Assembly (NCBI GenBank): GCA_030658975.1
Contig: JAUSBL010000012.1
Location: forward strand, 1-59,942
DNA: 59,942 nucleotides
From: Candidatus Latescibacterota bacterium
GTDB lineage: Bacteria > Krumholzibacteriota > Krumholzibacteriia > LZORAL124-64-63
Reading direction: 5' to 3'
Shown: in pieces, positions 45,506-53,114 of the stretch
Position numbering within the stretch: position 1 is the first letter of the stretch
Layout: each line of letters starts with the position of its first letter
Position numbers and translations under genes: made by a program
Notes under the pieces: model-generated
What the model was told of the DNA's origin: nothing
Database searches by the model: none
The model's input: the letters and a program-made list of their open reading frames with translations, nothing else

Positions 45506-46507
45506 ATGAAGCTCTGCTCCTACGCCCGCCGAACGGGTGACGACCCGCGCCTGGGCCTCGTGCGCGCGGGCGAGGTCGTCGACGTCGTCGCCGCCGCTTC
45601 ACTGCTGAACCGCGGCAGCGGCGCGCGCGACTGGACCGGCGTGCCGGCGACCATGCAGGAGGCGCTGGACGGCTGGGGGCGCTGCGAACCCCTGCTGCGC
45701 ACGCTCGCCCAGGCGTCCGCCGGTCTGAAGCGCGACGTCGCGCGCGACGGCGACCGCCCCGCGGTCCTGCCGCTCGACGGCGTGCAGCTGCTGCCGCCGG
45801 TGCCGCGGCCGCCCTCGTTCCGCGACTTCTACGCCTTCGAGCGGCACGTGCGCGCCGCGCGCGGCCACCGCGGCCTGGACATGGTCCCGCAGTGGTACGA
45901 GTTCCCCGTCTTCTACTTCTCGAACCCGGCCGCGATGCTGGGCCACGGCGCGACGCTCGCGATGCCGCCGGACACCTCCGAGCTGGACTTCGAACTGGAG
46001 GTCGCCGCGATCATCGGGCGCGACTGCCGCGACCTGGTTGCGGCCGACGCCGAGTCGGCGATCGCCGGCTACTGCGTGCTGAACGACTGGTCCGCCCGCG
46101 ACCTGCAGCGGGCCGAGATGAAGGTGGGCCTGGGGCCCGCCAAGGGGAAGGACTTCGCCACGGGCCTCGGGCCCTGGCTCGTGACCCCGGACGAGATCGC
46201 GGACCGGCACATCGGCAAGGGCTACGACCTCGCGATGTGCGCGCGGCGCAACGGGCGGGAGATCTCGCGCGGCAACTGGCGGGACATCCACTGGTCCTTC
46301 GGCGAGATGCTGGCGCGCGCCTCGCGCGGCGTCGACCTGCACCCCGGCGAGGTGATCGGTTCGGGGACCGTGGGAACCGGCTGCATCCTGGAGCTGCGCC
46401 CCGAACGGGCCGGCGGCTGGCTGCAGCCCGGCGACGCGCTCGAACTGGAGATCGAGGGGCTGGGCGTCCTGGCCGCGACCGTGGCCGGCGCCGCGCGGGA
46501 GGAGTGA
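45506..46507 (+). CDS. Fumarylacetoacetase-type hydrolase
   Basis: 333 aa. FAH fold: PSFRDFYAFERHVRAARGHR, FYFSNPAAMLGHGATLAMPP, LDFELEVAAIIGRDCRDLVA with the Glu-x-Glu metal site, GYCVLNDWSARDLQRAEMKV, KGKDFATGLGPWLVTPDEI. Between hppD (18 bp) and hmgA (1 bp), so the likely substrate is fumaryl- or maleylacetoacetate in tyrosine breakdown. Shorter than eukaryotic fumarylacetoacetase but typical of bacteria. Confidence 0.9.
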   Translation: MKLCSYARRTGDDPRLGLVRAGEVVDVVAAASLLNRGSGARDWTGVPATMQEALDGWGRCEPLLRTLAQASAGLKRDVARDGDRPAVLPLDGVQLLPPVPRPPSFRDFYAFERHVRAARGHRGLDMVPQWYEFPVFYFSNPAAMLGHGATLAMPPDTSELDFELEVAAIIGRDCRDLVAADAESAIAGYCVLNDWSARDLQRAEMKVGLGPAKGKDFATGLGPWLVTPDEIADRHIGKGYDLAMCARRNGREISRGNWRDIHWSFGEMLARASRGVDLHPGEVIGSGTVGTGCILELRPERAGGWLQPGDALELEIEGLGVLAATVAGAAREE

Positions 46508-46508
46508 G

Positions 46509-47666
46509 ATGCCGTACTACGTCGCCCGGGGCGCGATCCCCGGCAAGCGCCACATCCAGCACCGCATCGGCGACCGGCTGACCTACGAGGAACTGGTCAG
46601 CCGCGAGGGCTTCTCCGACGTCGCGAGCAACGCCTACCACCTGCGCCCGCCGACCGCCGTGCGCAGCGTGGGCGAGTTGCAGCCGTTGCCGCTGCTGGCC
46701 GCCGACGACGAGATACACCGCCACCGCCACCTCGTCACCTCGCGCCTGCCGGCCGCCGGCTGCCCGGTGTTCGGCCGGCGCGTGCTGGCCTTCAACGACG
46801 ACCTCGTGGTGGCGACCTGCGAGCCCGAGTCCGCCCAGCCAGCCTTCTACCGCAACGCCCTGGCCGACGAGCTGGTGTTCGTCCACCACGGCCGCGGCAC
46901 GCTCGAGAGCATGTACGGCGACCTGGACTTCGGGCCCGGCGACTACCTGGTCGTCCCGCGCGGCACGACGCACCGCCTGCGCTGCGAGCCCGGCCGCGTC
47001 AAGCTGTTCGTGGTCGAGACGCGCGGGCCAGTGCAGGTGCCGCGCCACTACCGCAGCGACCACGGCCAGATCATGGAGCACGCCCCCTACTGCGAGCGCG
47101 ACCTGCGGGCGCCCCGCTGGCGCGACCCCGTCGACGAGCCGGGCGACTTCCCGGTGCTGGTGAAGCTGCGCGACCGCGTCCAGGAGACGGTGCTGGCGCA
47201 CCACCCCTTCGACCTGGTCGGCTGGGACGGCTTCTGCTACCCGTGGGCCTTCAACATCGGCGACTTCATGCCCGTGGTCGGCAAGGTCCACCTGCCGCCG
47301 CCGGTGCACCTGACCTTCACGGCGCCCGGCCTGGTGGTCTGCTCGTTCGTGCCGCGCCTGTTCGACTTCCACCCCGAGGCGGTGCCCATCCCGTACGCGC
47401 ACAGCAACGTCGACAGCGACGAGATCCTCTACTACGTCGAGGGCAACTTCATGAGCCGGCGCGGGATCGGGACCGAGTCGCTGACGCTGCATCCCATGGG
47501 CTACCCGCACGGACCGCAGCCGGGCCTCATCGAGAAGGCGCTGGGCGCGAAGGAGACCGGCGAGCTCGCGGTGATGGTCGACACCTTCGCGCCGCTGCGC
47601 GTGGGGCTCGACGCCCTGGCGACCGACGACCCCACCTATCCCCTGAGCTGGCTGGAGGGCGCATGA
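46509..47666 (+). CDS. hmgA: Homogentisate 1,2-dioxygenase
   Basis: 385 aa, opens the homogentisate ring to maleylacetoacetate. Cupin core with FVHHGRGTLESMYGDLDFGP, YLVVPRGTTHRL, then the iron-site segment YAHSNVDSDEILYYVEGNF and the final ligand loop LHPMGYPHGPQPG. Compared with the human H-x5-E spacing, here His is followed by DSDE, as in many actinobacterial and related HmgA proteins. One base after the FAH stop; its stop overlaps the next start (ATGA). Confidence 0.93.
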   Translation: MPYYVARGAIPGKRHIQHRIGDRLTYEELVSREGFSDVASNAYHLRPPTAVRSVGELQPLPLLAADDEIHRHRHLVTSRLPAAGCPVFGRRVLAFNDDLVVATCEPESAQPAFYRNALADELVFVHHGRGTLESMYGDLDFGPGDYLVVPRGTTHRLRCEPGRVKLFVVETRGPVQVPRHYRSDHGQIMEHAPYCERDLRAPRWRDPVDEPGDFPVLVKLRDRVQETVLAHHPFDLVGWDGFCYPWAFNIGDFMPVVGKVHLPPPVHLTFTAPGLVVCSFVPRLFDFHPEAVPIPYAHSNVDSDEILYYVEGNFMSRRGIGTESLTLHPMGYPHGPQPGLIEKALGAKETGELAVMVDTFAPLRVGLDALATDDPTYPLSWLEGA

Positions 47667-48271
47667 TCATCGACCCGTCGGATCTGGACCTGCGGGGCGC
47701 CTACAAACTGCTGATCGGCTCGATCCTGCCGCGCCCGATCGCCTGGGTGTCGACCGTCGACGCCGACGGCCGGCCCAACCTGGCGCCGTTCTCGTTCTTC
47801 ACCGGGGTGGCCGCCGCGCCGCCGGTGGTCTGCTTCGCGCCCATGCGCCGCTTCGGCGACGGCGCCGAGAAGGACACCCTGCGCAACGTGCGCGCCACCC
47901 GCGAGTTCGTGGTCAACATCGTGGACGAGGACACCGTGGTGCAGGCCAACGAGACCGCGCGCGAGTTCGCCCCCGGGGTGAGCGAGTTCGCCGAGGCCGG
48001 CCTCACGCCCGTCCCGAGCGAAGCGGTGAAGGCCCCGCGCGTGGCCGAATCGCCCCTGAGCATGGAGTGCCGCCTGCTGCAGATCGTGGAGGTGGGCGCC
48101 GACGGGGCGGGGGGCGGCGCGCTGGTCCTGGGCGAGGTGCTGCGCTTCCACATCCGCGATGACCTGCTCCATGACGGCCGCATCGACACCGCGCTGCTGC
48201 GCCCGGTGGGCCGTCTGGCCGGCAGCGAGTACACGACGCTCGGGCGGCGGTTCGAGCTGGAACGGAAATGA
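47663..48271 (+). CDS. Flavin reductase-like (FMN-binding split barrel) protein
   Basis: 202 aa. Split-barrel flavoprotein: LLIGSILPRPIAWVSTVDAD, NLAPFSFFTGVAAAPPVVCF, EKDTLRNVRATREFVVNIVD, and LLRPVGRLAGSEYTTLGRRF. Belongs to the group often found with tyrosine and aromatic catabolism genes. Might supply reduced flavin or act on a quinone-like intermediate. Coupled to hmgA by a 4-nt overlap. Confidence 0.9.
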   Translation: MIIDPSDLDLRGAYKLLIGSILPRPIAWVSTVDADGRPNLAPFSFFTGVAAAPPVVCFAPMRRFGDGAEKDTLRNVRATREFVVNIVDEDTVVQANETAREFAPGVSEFAEAGLTPVPSEAVKAPRVAESPLSMECRLLQIVEVGADGAGGGALVLGEVLRFHIRDDLLHDGRIDTALLRPVGRLAGSEYTTLGRRFELERK

Positions 48272-48272
48272 G

Positions 48273-48297
48273 GGAGGGACCCGCGTCGGGTCCCTCC
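48273..48297. terminator. Hairpin between convergent genes
   Basis: Perfect 10-bp stem GGAGGGACCC / GGGTCCCTCC with a 5-nt loop, overlapping the stop region of the flavin reductase-like gene and 24 bp before the convergent lipoprotein stop at 48321. No T tract. Confidence 0.6.
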
Positions 48298-48320
48298 GGT
48301 GTCGTGTCCGCGGCGAACCG

Positions 48321-49394
48321 CTACTGGATGTACTTGCTCGACAGCTGCATCAGCACCGCGCCGTGCGTCATCTTGACCTCGCCGACGCCGACCGCGAACC
48401 AGTGGTCGGCGGGCGTGCCGCCGCCTCCGGTCGTGCCGCGCAGGTGGATGCAGTCGTAGGTGCCGTCCGGCACCGTGACGCTTTCGCCCGTCGCGATCAC
48501 TTCCCAGTTCACGACCGCACCCTGTCCGGACGTGCTCCACACGTCGCCGACGTTGCAGGGGTACTTGCACCAGAGGTCGGGCGTGAGCAGGCCCCCGAAG
48601 AGTTCGTCTCCGTAGAAGTAGAGCCCGCCGACATCGTTGCGCAGGTAGATGAAGTAGTTCTCGAAGATGTCACTGCCGGTGTACTGGACCACCGTGACGT
48701 CGACGCCCGCCACCTCCTGCTCCAGGCCCGCGGTGAGGGTCACCGTCTCCGGGTCCCCGCCGAACTCGTACTCGTAGGTCCAGGAGTTGTCGAGGGTGAG
48801 CGGCCAGACGACGCCGCCGCCGCCCTCTTCGACGTAGGTCCCGGTGAAGGTCAACGACCCGCCCGTCGCCAGGGTTTGCGTCATGTTGGCCGGCGCCGTC
48901 CAGCCCGACACCGCGCCCCAGGTCAGCGTGTAGCTGCCCGCGGTCCTGCCGGTGAGCGTGAGGTCGCCCGTGCCCGACCGGTCGTAACCCCCGGGTCCCG
49001 TGATCTGCCAGGGCGCGTCGATGCTGTCGGGCTCGGGGTTGATCGTGATCGTTCCCGCCTGGGCCACGTAGGTCCCGGTGAACGTGATCGTGCCGTCGTC
49101 GGTCAGCGGCGACGTGGCGGAGGCCGGGCTGGGCGTCGTCCAGCCCGCCACCGCGCCCCAGGTGATCGTGTAATTCCCGGCGGCCAGGTCCTCGAGCGTC
49201 TCGTCCCCGTTGCCGGAGTCGCTGAAGACGCCCGGTCCCGCGAGTTGCCAGGGCGCGTTGATGGTGTTGGGCTCGGGATTGATGATGATGGAGTTGGTCT
49301 GCGGGTCGCCCGACCCGTCGTCGTCGCCGCAGCCGATGCAGGCCGCGACGCCGAGCAGCAGGAGCAGCAGCAGTTTCGATGCGTTCCGATTCAT
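48321..49394 (-). CDS. Lipoprotein with two tandem ~76-residue beta repeats
   Basis: 357 aa. ATG 49394 follows GGAGGGAG and starts a lipoprotein signal (KLLLLLLLGVAAC, with Cys19 or Cys22 as the lipid anchor, then GCGDDDG). Residues ~35-110 and ~114-188 are two copies of the same unit: INPEPNTINAPWQLAGPG / INPEPDSIDAPWQITGPG, and YTITWGAVAGWTTP / YTLTWGAVSGWTAP, each ending FTGTYV. The C-terminal ~165 residues form a separate domain with four Cys (LWCKYPCN, YDCIHLRG). Surface-exposed adhesin or binding protein is a guess; no enzyme motif. Confidence 0.8.
   Translation of the reverse strand: MNRNASKLLLLLLLGVAACIGCGDDDGSGDPQTNSIIINPEPNTINAPWQLAGPGVFSDSGNGDETLEDLAAGNYTITWGAVAGWTTPSPASATSPLTDDGTITFTGTYVAQAGTITINPEPDSIDAPWQITGPGGYDRSGTGDLTLTGRTAGSYTLTWGAVSGWTAPANMTQTLATGGSLTFTGTYVEEGGGGVVWPLTLDNSWTYEYEFGGDPETVTLTAGLEQEVAGVDVTVVQYTGSDIFENYFIYLRNDVGGLYFYGDELFGGLLTPDLWCKYPCNVGDVWSTSGQGAVVNWEVIATGESVTVPDGTYDCIHLRGTTGGGGTPADHWFAVGVGEVKMTHGAVLMQLSSKYIQ
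48831..49292 (-). repeat. Tandem repeat coding for the two lipoprotein units
   Basis: Two consecutive units of about 228 bp, 49292-49065 and 49055-48831, diverged at the DNA level but aligned at the protein level (INPEP...APWQ...TWGAV.GWT...FTGTYV). Indicates an old intragenic duplication. Confidence 0.75.
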
Positions 49395-49645
49395 AGGATG
49401 TCTCCCTCCAGGTTTTGCAAACCTACAGTCGATGGTACGGAGCGCCTTCCCGGTGTCGGGAGGCGTTGGGGATGCCGGACGCATGGTGTTAAAAAAAAAT
49501 CGAACCCCCGCCGCGATGTTACCGCCCCGCGCGTTGCCGGACAAGGGGGCCACGCCGGATGGTCGCATGATTCAAGGGCATACCGGACTGTCGCGATCGC
49601 CTATTTCTGGGATATATTGAACGCCGATTGGACGACTTCCAGGCC

Positions 49646-51340
49646 ATGGGGATGCCGATGCTGAACGATCCGTCGCTGTCCGAACTCATCGCCGCCGCCC
49701 GGCGGCCGACGTCCCGCGACGCCGCGCCTGCGGACGGGGAAACCGTGGGGTCCCTGCTCGCGCGGCGCTCCGTCGCGCATCCCGGACGCGACTGGCTGGT
49801 GTACGTCGACGAGAGCGGCAGCCGCACGGTCCTGAGCTACGGCGAGGCGGGCGCGCGGGTCGCAGCGTTGGCGGCACTGCTGGCCGGGCTCGGCGTGGGC
49901 CGCGGCGATCGCGTGGCGACCCTGGCCCACAACCACCCCGACACCGTCCTGCAGTACCTCGCCGCCTGGTCGCTGGGCGCCTGCGTCGTGCCGCTGAACG
50001 CGGGGGAGGACGCCGCGCGGCTCGCCTTCATCCTGGCCGACGCGCGGGTGAAACTGCTCTTCACGCGCGCCGAGTACCTGGACCGCGTCGCCCCGCTGCG
50101 CGCCGAGCTGCCGGATCTGCGCGACGTGGTCCTGGCCGGCGACCGCCGCCGGGGTTACGCGCACGCCGACGACGCCGCGCTCGTGCCGGACGCCGGGCCG
50201 TCGACGCCGGAGACGGACGACGAGGCCCTGCTCGTCTACACCAGCGGCACGACCGGCCGGCCCAAGGGCGTCGTGCTGACCCACGGCAACCTGCTCGTCG
50301 ACGCGCGGCAGATCGCCGACTGGCACGCCCTGGGGCCCGACGACCGGATGATGTGCGTGCTGCCCATCCACCACGTCAACGGCATCGTCGTGACGCTGGT
50401 GACGCCGCTGGCCTGCGGCGGCACGGTCGTGCTCTGCCGGAAGTTCCGCACGGAGTCGTTCTTCCCGCTGCTGGCGCGCGAATGCGTGCAGGTCGTCAGC
50501 GTCGTGCCCACGCTGCTGGCCTTCCTGCTGCAGGGCGCGGACAAGGGGGCCGTCGCGGCCGGTCGCCCGGACCTGCCGGGCTTCCGCCACCTGATCTGCG
50601 GCGCGGGGCCGCTGACCTGCGAGCTGGCCCTGCGCTTCGAGGCGCGCTTCGGCCTGCGCATCGTCCACGGCTACGGCCTGAGCGAGACGACCTGCTACGC
50701 CTGCTTCCTGCCGGTCGACCTGCCGCCCGACGAGCACCGCGCGTGGCTGGGGGATCACGGCTTCCCCTCGATCGGCACGCCGATCCCCGCCAACGAGATG
50801 GCGATCCACGACGCCGCCGGCGGCGCCCTGCCCGCGGGCGAGCGCGGCGAGATCGTGATCCGCGGCGCGACCGTCATGGCCGGCTACTTCGGCGCCGACG
50901 AGGCCAACCGCCAGGCCTTCGCCCACGGCTGGTTCCGCAGCGGAGACGAGGGCTTCTGGCTGCCCGCTCGCGACGGCCGCCCCTACTTCTTCATCACCGG
51001 CCGGCTGAAGGAGCTGATCATCCGCGGCGGCGTCAACGTCTCGCCTCTGGAGGTCGACGAGGTCCTGATGAGCGTGCCGGGCGTGCAGGCGGGCATCGCG
51101 GTGGGCTTCGCGCACGACGTCTACGGGGAAGAGGTGGGCGCCTACGTGGTGCCCCTGCCCGGCGCCGAACTCGACGCCGGGGCCGTGCTCGACTTCTGCC
51201 GGGGCGCGCTGCCCCGCCACAAGTGCCCCAAGGTGGTCGTGTTCGGCGACGAGGCGCCGGTCACCGCCACCGGCAAGTACCAGCGCAACCGCCTGAAGCC
51301 CCTCTTCGCCGCCTGGCGGGGGGCGGATTTCCGGGACTAG
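49646..51340 (+). CDS. AMP-dependent acyl-CoA synthetase/ligase
   Basis: 564 aa from ATG 49646; other in-frame starts are 49628 (TTG) and ATG 49652/49658, with no clear ribosome site. ANL superfamily motifs: YTSGTTGRPKGVVLTHGN (P-loop), GYGLSETTCYACFLP, GWFRSGDEGFWLPA, ITGRLKELIIRGGVNVSPLE (hinge), and the C-terminal Lys in TATGKYQRNRLK. Activates a carboxylic acid as acyl-AMP and then acyl-CoA; chain length not readable. Alone, with the next gene starting 85 bp later. Confidence 0.93.
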   Translation: MGMPMLNDPSLSELIAAARRPTSRDAAPADGETVGSLLARRSVAHPGRDWLVYVDESGSRTVLSYGEAGARVAALAALLAGLGVGRGDRVATLAHNHPDTVLQYLAAWSLGACVVPLNAGEDAARLAFILADARVKLLFTRAEYLDRVAPLRAELPDLRDVVLAGDRRRGYAHADDAALVPDAGPSTPETDDEALLVYTSGTTGRPKGVVLTHGNLLVDARQIADWHALGPDDRMMCVLPIHHVNGIVVTLVTPLACGGTVVLCRKFRTESFFPLLARECVQVVSVVPTLLAFLLQGADKGAVAAGRPDLPGFRHLICGAGPLTCELALRFEARFGLRIVHGYGLSETTCYACFLPVDLPPDEHRAWLGDHGFPSIGTPIPANEMAIHDAAGGALPAGERGEIVIRGATVMAGYFGADEANRQAFAHGWFRSGDEGFWLPARDGRPYFFITGRLKELIIRGGVNVSPLEVDEVLMSVPGVQAGIAVGFAHDVYGEEVGAYVVPLPGAELDAGAVLDFCRGALPRHKCPKVVVFGDEAPVTATGKYQRNRLKPLFAAWRGADFRD

Positions 51341-51425
51341 CGCCGGGGGAACGGGGCTTGCGGGGGGAACCGGGGCGCCGCATCTTGGTTCGAAGACCTG
51401 CAACCGTACCCCGGATGGTGAATTC

Positions 51426-52355
51426 GTGACGAACCGGATCCTGCTCGCCCTGTTCTGCACGCCGCTGCTGCTGGCCGGCTGCGGCGTCTCGGACACGAAG
51501 CAGATCGTCGATCCGCCGCCGCCGGCCGTCAACCGCTTCGCGGACCTGACGTTCGGCACGGACGACTCGTTCGAGATCGTCACCTGGAACCTGCACAATT
51601 TCCCGTCCACCAGCCTCAGCGTGGAATACGCGGCGCAGGCGCTGCGGGCCATCGACGCCGACATCGTGGCTTTGCAGGAGATCGTCTCGGGGATGCGTTT
51701 CCGCGCGCTCGACGATTCCCTGGCCGCCTGGTCAGGCTACCGGGCCACGGGCGCGCCGGCGGACCAGAACCTGGCCCTGCTGTGGAAGGACGCGACGGTC
51801 ACGCCGATCGGGGAGCCGTACGAGATCTTCACCGACGAGTACGCCGCGTTCCCCCGCAGCCCCCTCGTGTTGGAATGCGTGGTGGCCGGCGACACGCTGG
51901 TGGTCGTCGTCAACCACTTCAAGGCCTACGACGACAACATCATCGACTATGGCAACCCCGAAGACGACGAATACCGCCGGGTGATGGCGTGCCAGCTGCT
52001 CGACGCGTGGATCCGTGACGAGCATCCCGACACGGCGGTCATCGTCCTGGGCGACCTCAACGACAAGCTGATCGATCCCCCCGCCTACAACGTGTTCCAG
52101 ATCTGGCTGGACGCCTCGGAACTCTACCGCTTCGCCGACATGCCCCTGGCGACCGGTCCGAGCAGCGGTTGGTCCTGGAGGTACAGCGGCCATCTCGACC
52201 ACATCCTGGTGACCAACGAACTGTTCCCCGCCGTCGAGGCCGCCGGCGCCGAGGTGCGGACGTTGCGCATGGACTCCTACCTCGAGAATGCCTGGACCGA
52301 GTACGAAACCCACCTGAGCGACCACCTGCCGGTGGCCCTGAAGCTCCCCTTCTGA
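51426..52355 (+). CDS. EEP-family (endonuclease/exonuclease/phosphatase) lipoprotein
   Basis: 309 aa, GTG start. Lipoprotein signal MTNRILLALFCTPLLLAGCG (Cys19). EEP core: VTWNLHNFP (Asn55), IVALQEIVSG (Glu85), VVVNHFKAYDD, VLGDLNDKLIDPPA and the final SDHLPVALKLPF. These provide the Asn, Glu, Asp/Asn and Asp-His of DNase I-like hydrolases, so it is likely active, on surface nucleic acid or a phosphoester. Strand spacing suggests no other domain. Confidence 0.9.
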   Translation: MTNRILLALFCTPLLLAGCGVSDTKQIVDPPPPAVNRFADLTFGTDDSFEIVTWNLHNFPSTSLSVEYAAQALRAIDADIVALQEIVSGMRFRALDDSLAAWSGYRATGAPADQNLALLWKDATVTPIGEPYEIFTDEYAAFPRSPLVLECVVAGDTLVVVVNHFKAYDDNIIDYGNPEDDEYRRVMACQLLDAWIRDEHPDTAVIVLGDLNDKLIDPPAYNVFQIWLDASELYRFADMPLATGPSSGWSWRYSGHLDHILVTNELFPAVEAAGAEVRTLRMDSYLENAWTEYETHLSDHLPVALKLPF

Positions 52356-52370
52356 AATCAGGATATTCCC

Positions 52371-52397
52371 TCAAGTTTTCGCCGTCGGTGCCGAAGT
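52371..52397 (+). promoter_or_regulatory. Sigma-28 (FliA)-type promoter
   Basis: TCAAGTTT (52371-52378), an 11-nt spacer, then GCCGAAGT (52390-52397). The -35 matches TAAAGTTT at 7/8 and the spacing equals the canonical 11; the -10 matches GCCGATAA at 5/8. Pseudomonas- and Vibrio-type flagellar promoters commonly read TCAAGTTT-N11/12-GCCGA. Points at the 179-aa gene 67 bp downstream. Confidence 0.65.
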
Positions 52398-52435
52398 TGA
52401 CTACGAACCGCCAAGGACGGCGGTGAGGTAGTCAA
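52397..52435. repeat. Long interrupted inverted repeat in the leader
   Basis: TTGACTAC (52397-52404) pairs with GTAGTCAA (52428-52435), and inside it ACCGCC (52407-52412) with GGCGGT (52419-52424), loop AAGGAC. It starts at the last base of the -10 and covers the expected transcription start, so it could be an operator. Confidence 0.6.
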
Positions 52436-52463
52436 TGGCGGATGGCCAGAAGGGAGTCAAACG

Positions 52464-53003
52464 ATGGCCATCACTGCAATCGGGGTTCAGCCCCAGTACC
52501 ACACACATCCTGCCCTGCGGCAGCGGGGAGATCCCGCGGTTCAGCAGGCTGTCGTCGGCGACGTCGCCGCCGTGCCCGAGGCCGAGCAGGCCGAGGCGCA
52601 CACGCGGGACGAAGGCGCCCGGCAGGACCACCCCGGCAGGAGCCACGTCCAGCAGACCTTGCACCAGGTCGAGCATTCCGTGCGGCAGAAGCTGCGCGAC
52701 GCTCTCGACGCGTCGACCCTCGACGCTTCGGCCCGGAGCGAGATCCTGCAGGTGGAGAAGCAGTTCCGCGGCGATCTGGCCGCGGCGTTCCGCGCGTCGA
52801 GCGACGGCAGCGAGGTCGATCCCGAGGCTCTGGCCGAGGGCGTGCGCCTGTCGTTGCAGTCGATGGCCGAACGGCTGCACTTCACCCTGGACGCACTGCT
52901 GCCGCCCGTGCCTTGGGAGGCGGAGATCCCGCCTGAGCCCGAGATGCGCGAACAGCCGCCGGCGGATACGCAGGTGGATGGCGGATTGGATCTGCTCGCC
53001 TGA
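52464..53003 (+). CDS. Unknown protein, likely motility-regulated
   Basis: 179 aa, ATG 52464 with AAGGGAG seven nt upstream. Hydrophilic and mostly helical: Gln/Ala/Glu-rich residues ~20-60 (VQQAVVGDVAAVPEAEQAEA), a helical core (SHVQQTLHQVEHSVRQKLRD, ARSEILQVEKQFRGDLAAAF, ALAEGVRLSLQSMAERLHFT) and an acidic/Pro-rich tail. No signal, no membrane helix, no recognised family. The sigma-28-like promoter is the only functional clue, suggesting a late flagellar or chemotaxis-linked role. Confidence 0.7.
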   Translation: MAITAIGVQPQYHTHPALRQRGDPAVQQAVVGDVAAVPEAEQAEAHTRDEGARQDHPGRSHVQQTLHQVEHSVRQKLRDALDASTLDASARSEILQVEKQFRGDLAAAFRASSDGSEVDPEALAEGVRLSLQSMAERLHFTLDALLPPVPWEAEIPPEPEMREQPPADTQVDGGLDLLA

Positions 53004-53015
53004 GTCCGACTTCGT

Positions 53016-53050
53016 CCGGAGCCGTAGGGGCCGCAAACAAGCGGCTCCGG
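53016..53050 (+). terminator. Hairpin after the sigma-28-driven gene
   Basis: Perfect 9-bp stem CCGGAGCCG / CGGCTCCGG with a 17-nt loop, 12 bp past the stop. No T tract. It also lies ~65 bp past the convergent addA stop. Confidence 0.5.
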
Positions 53051-53114
53051 CGGCGCGCCCGCCGGTCGGAATTCGCCCGCCGGGTATTGAACCACAGCCC
53101 GCAGGCGGCGCCCG

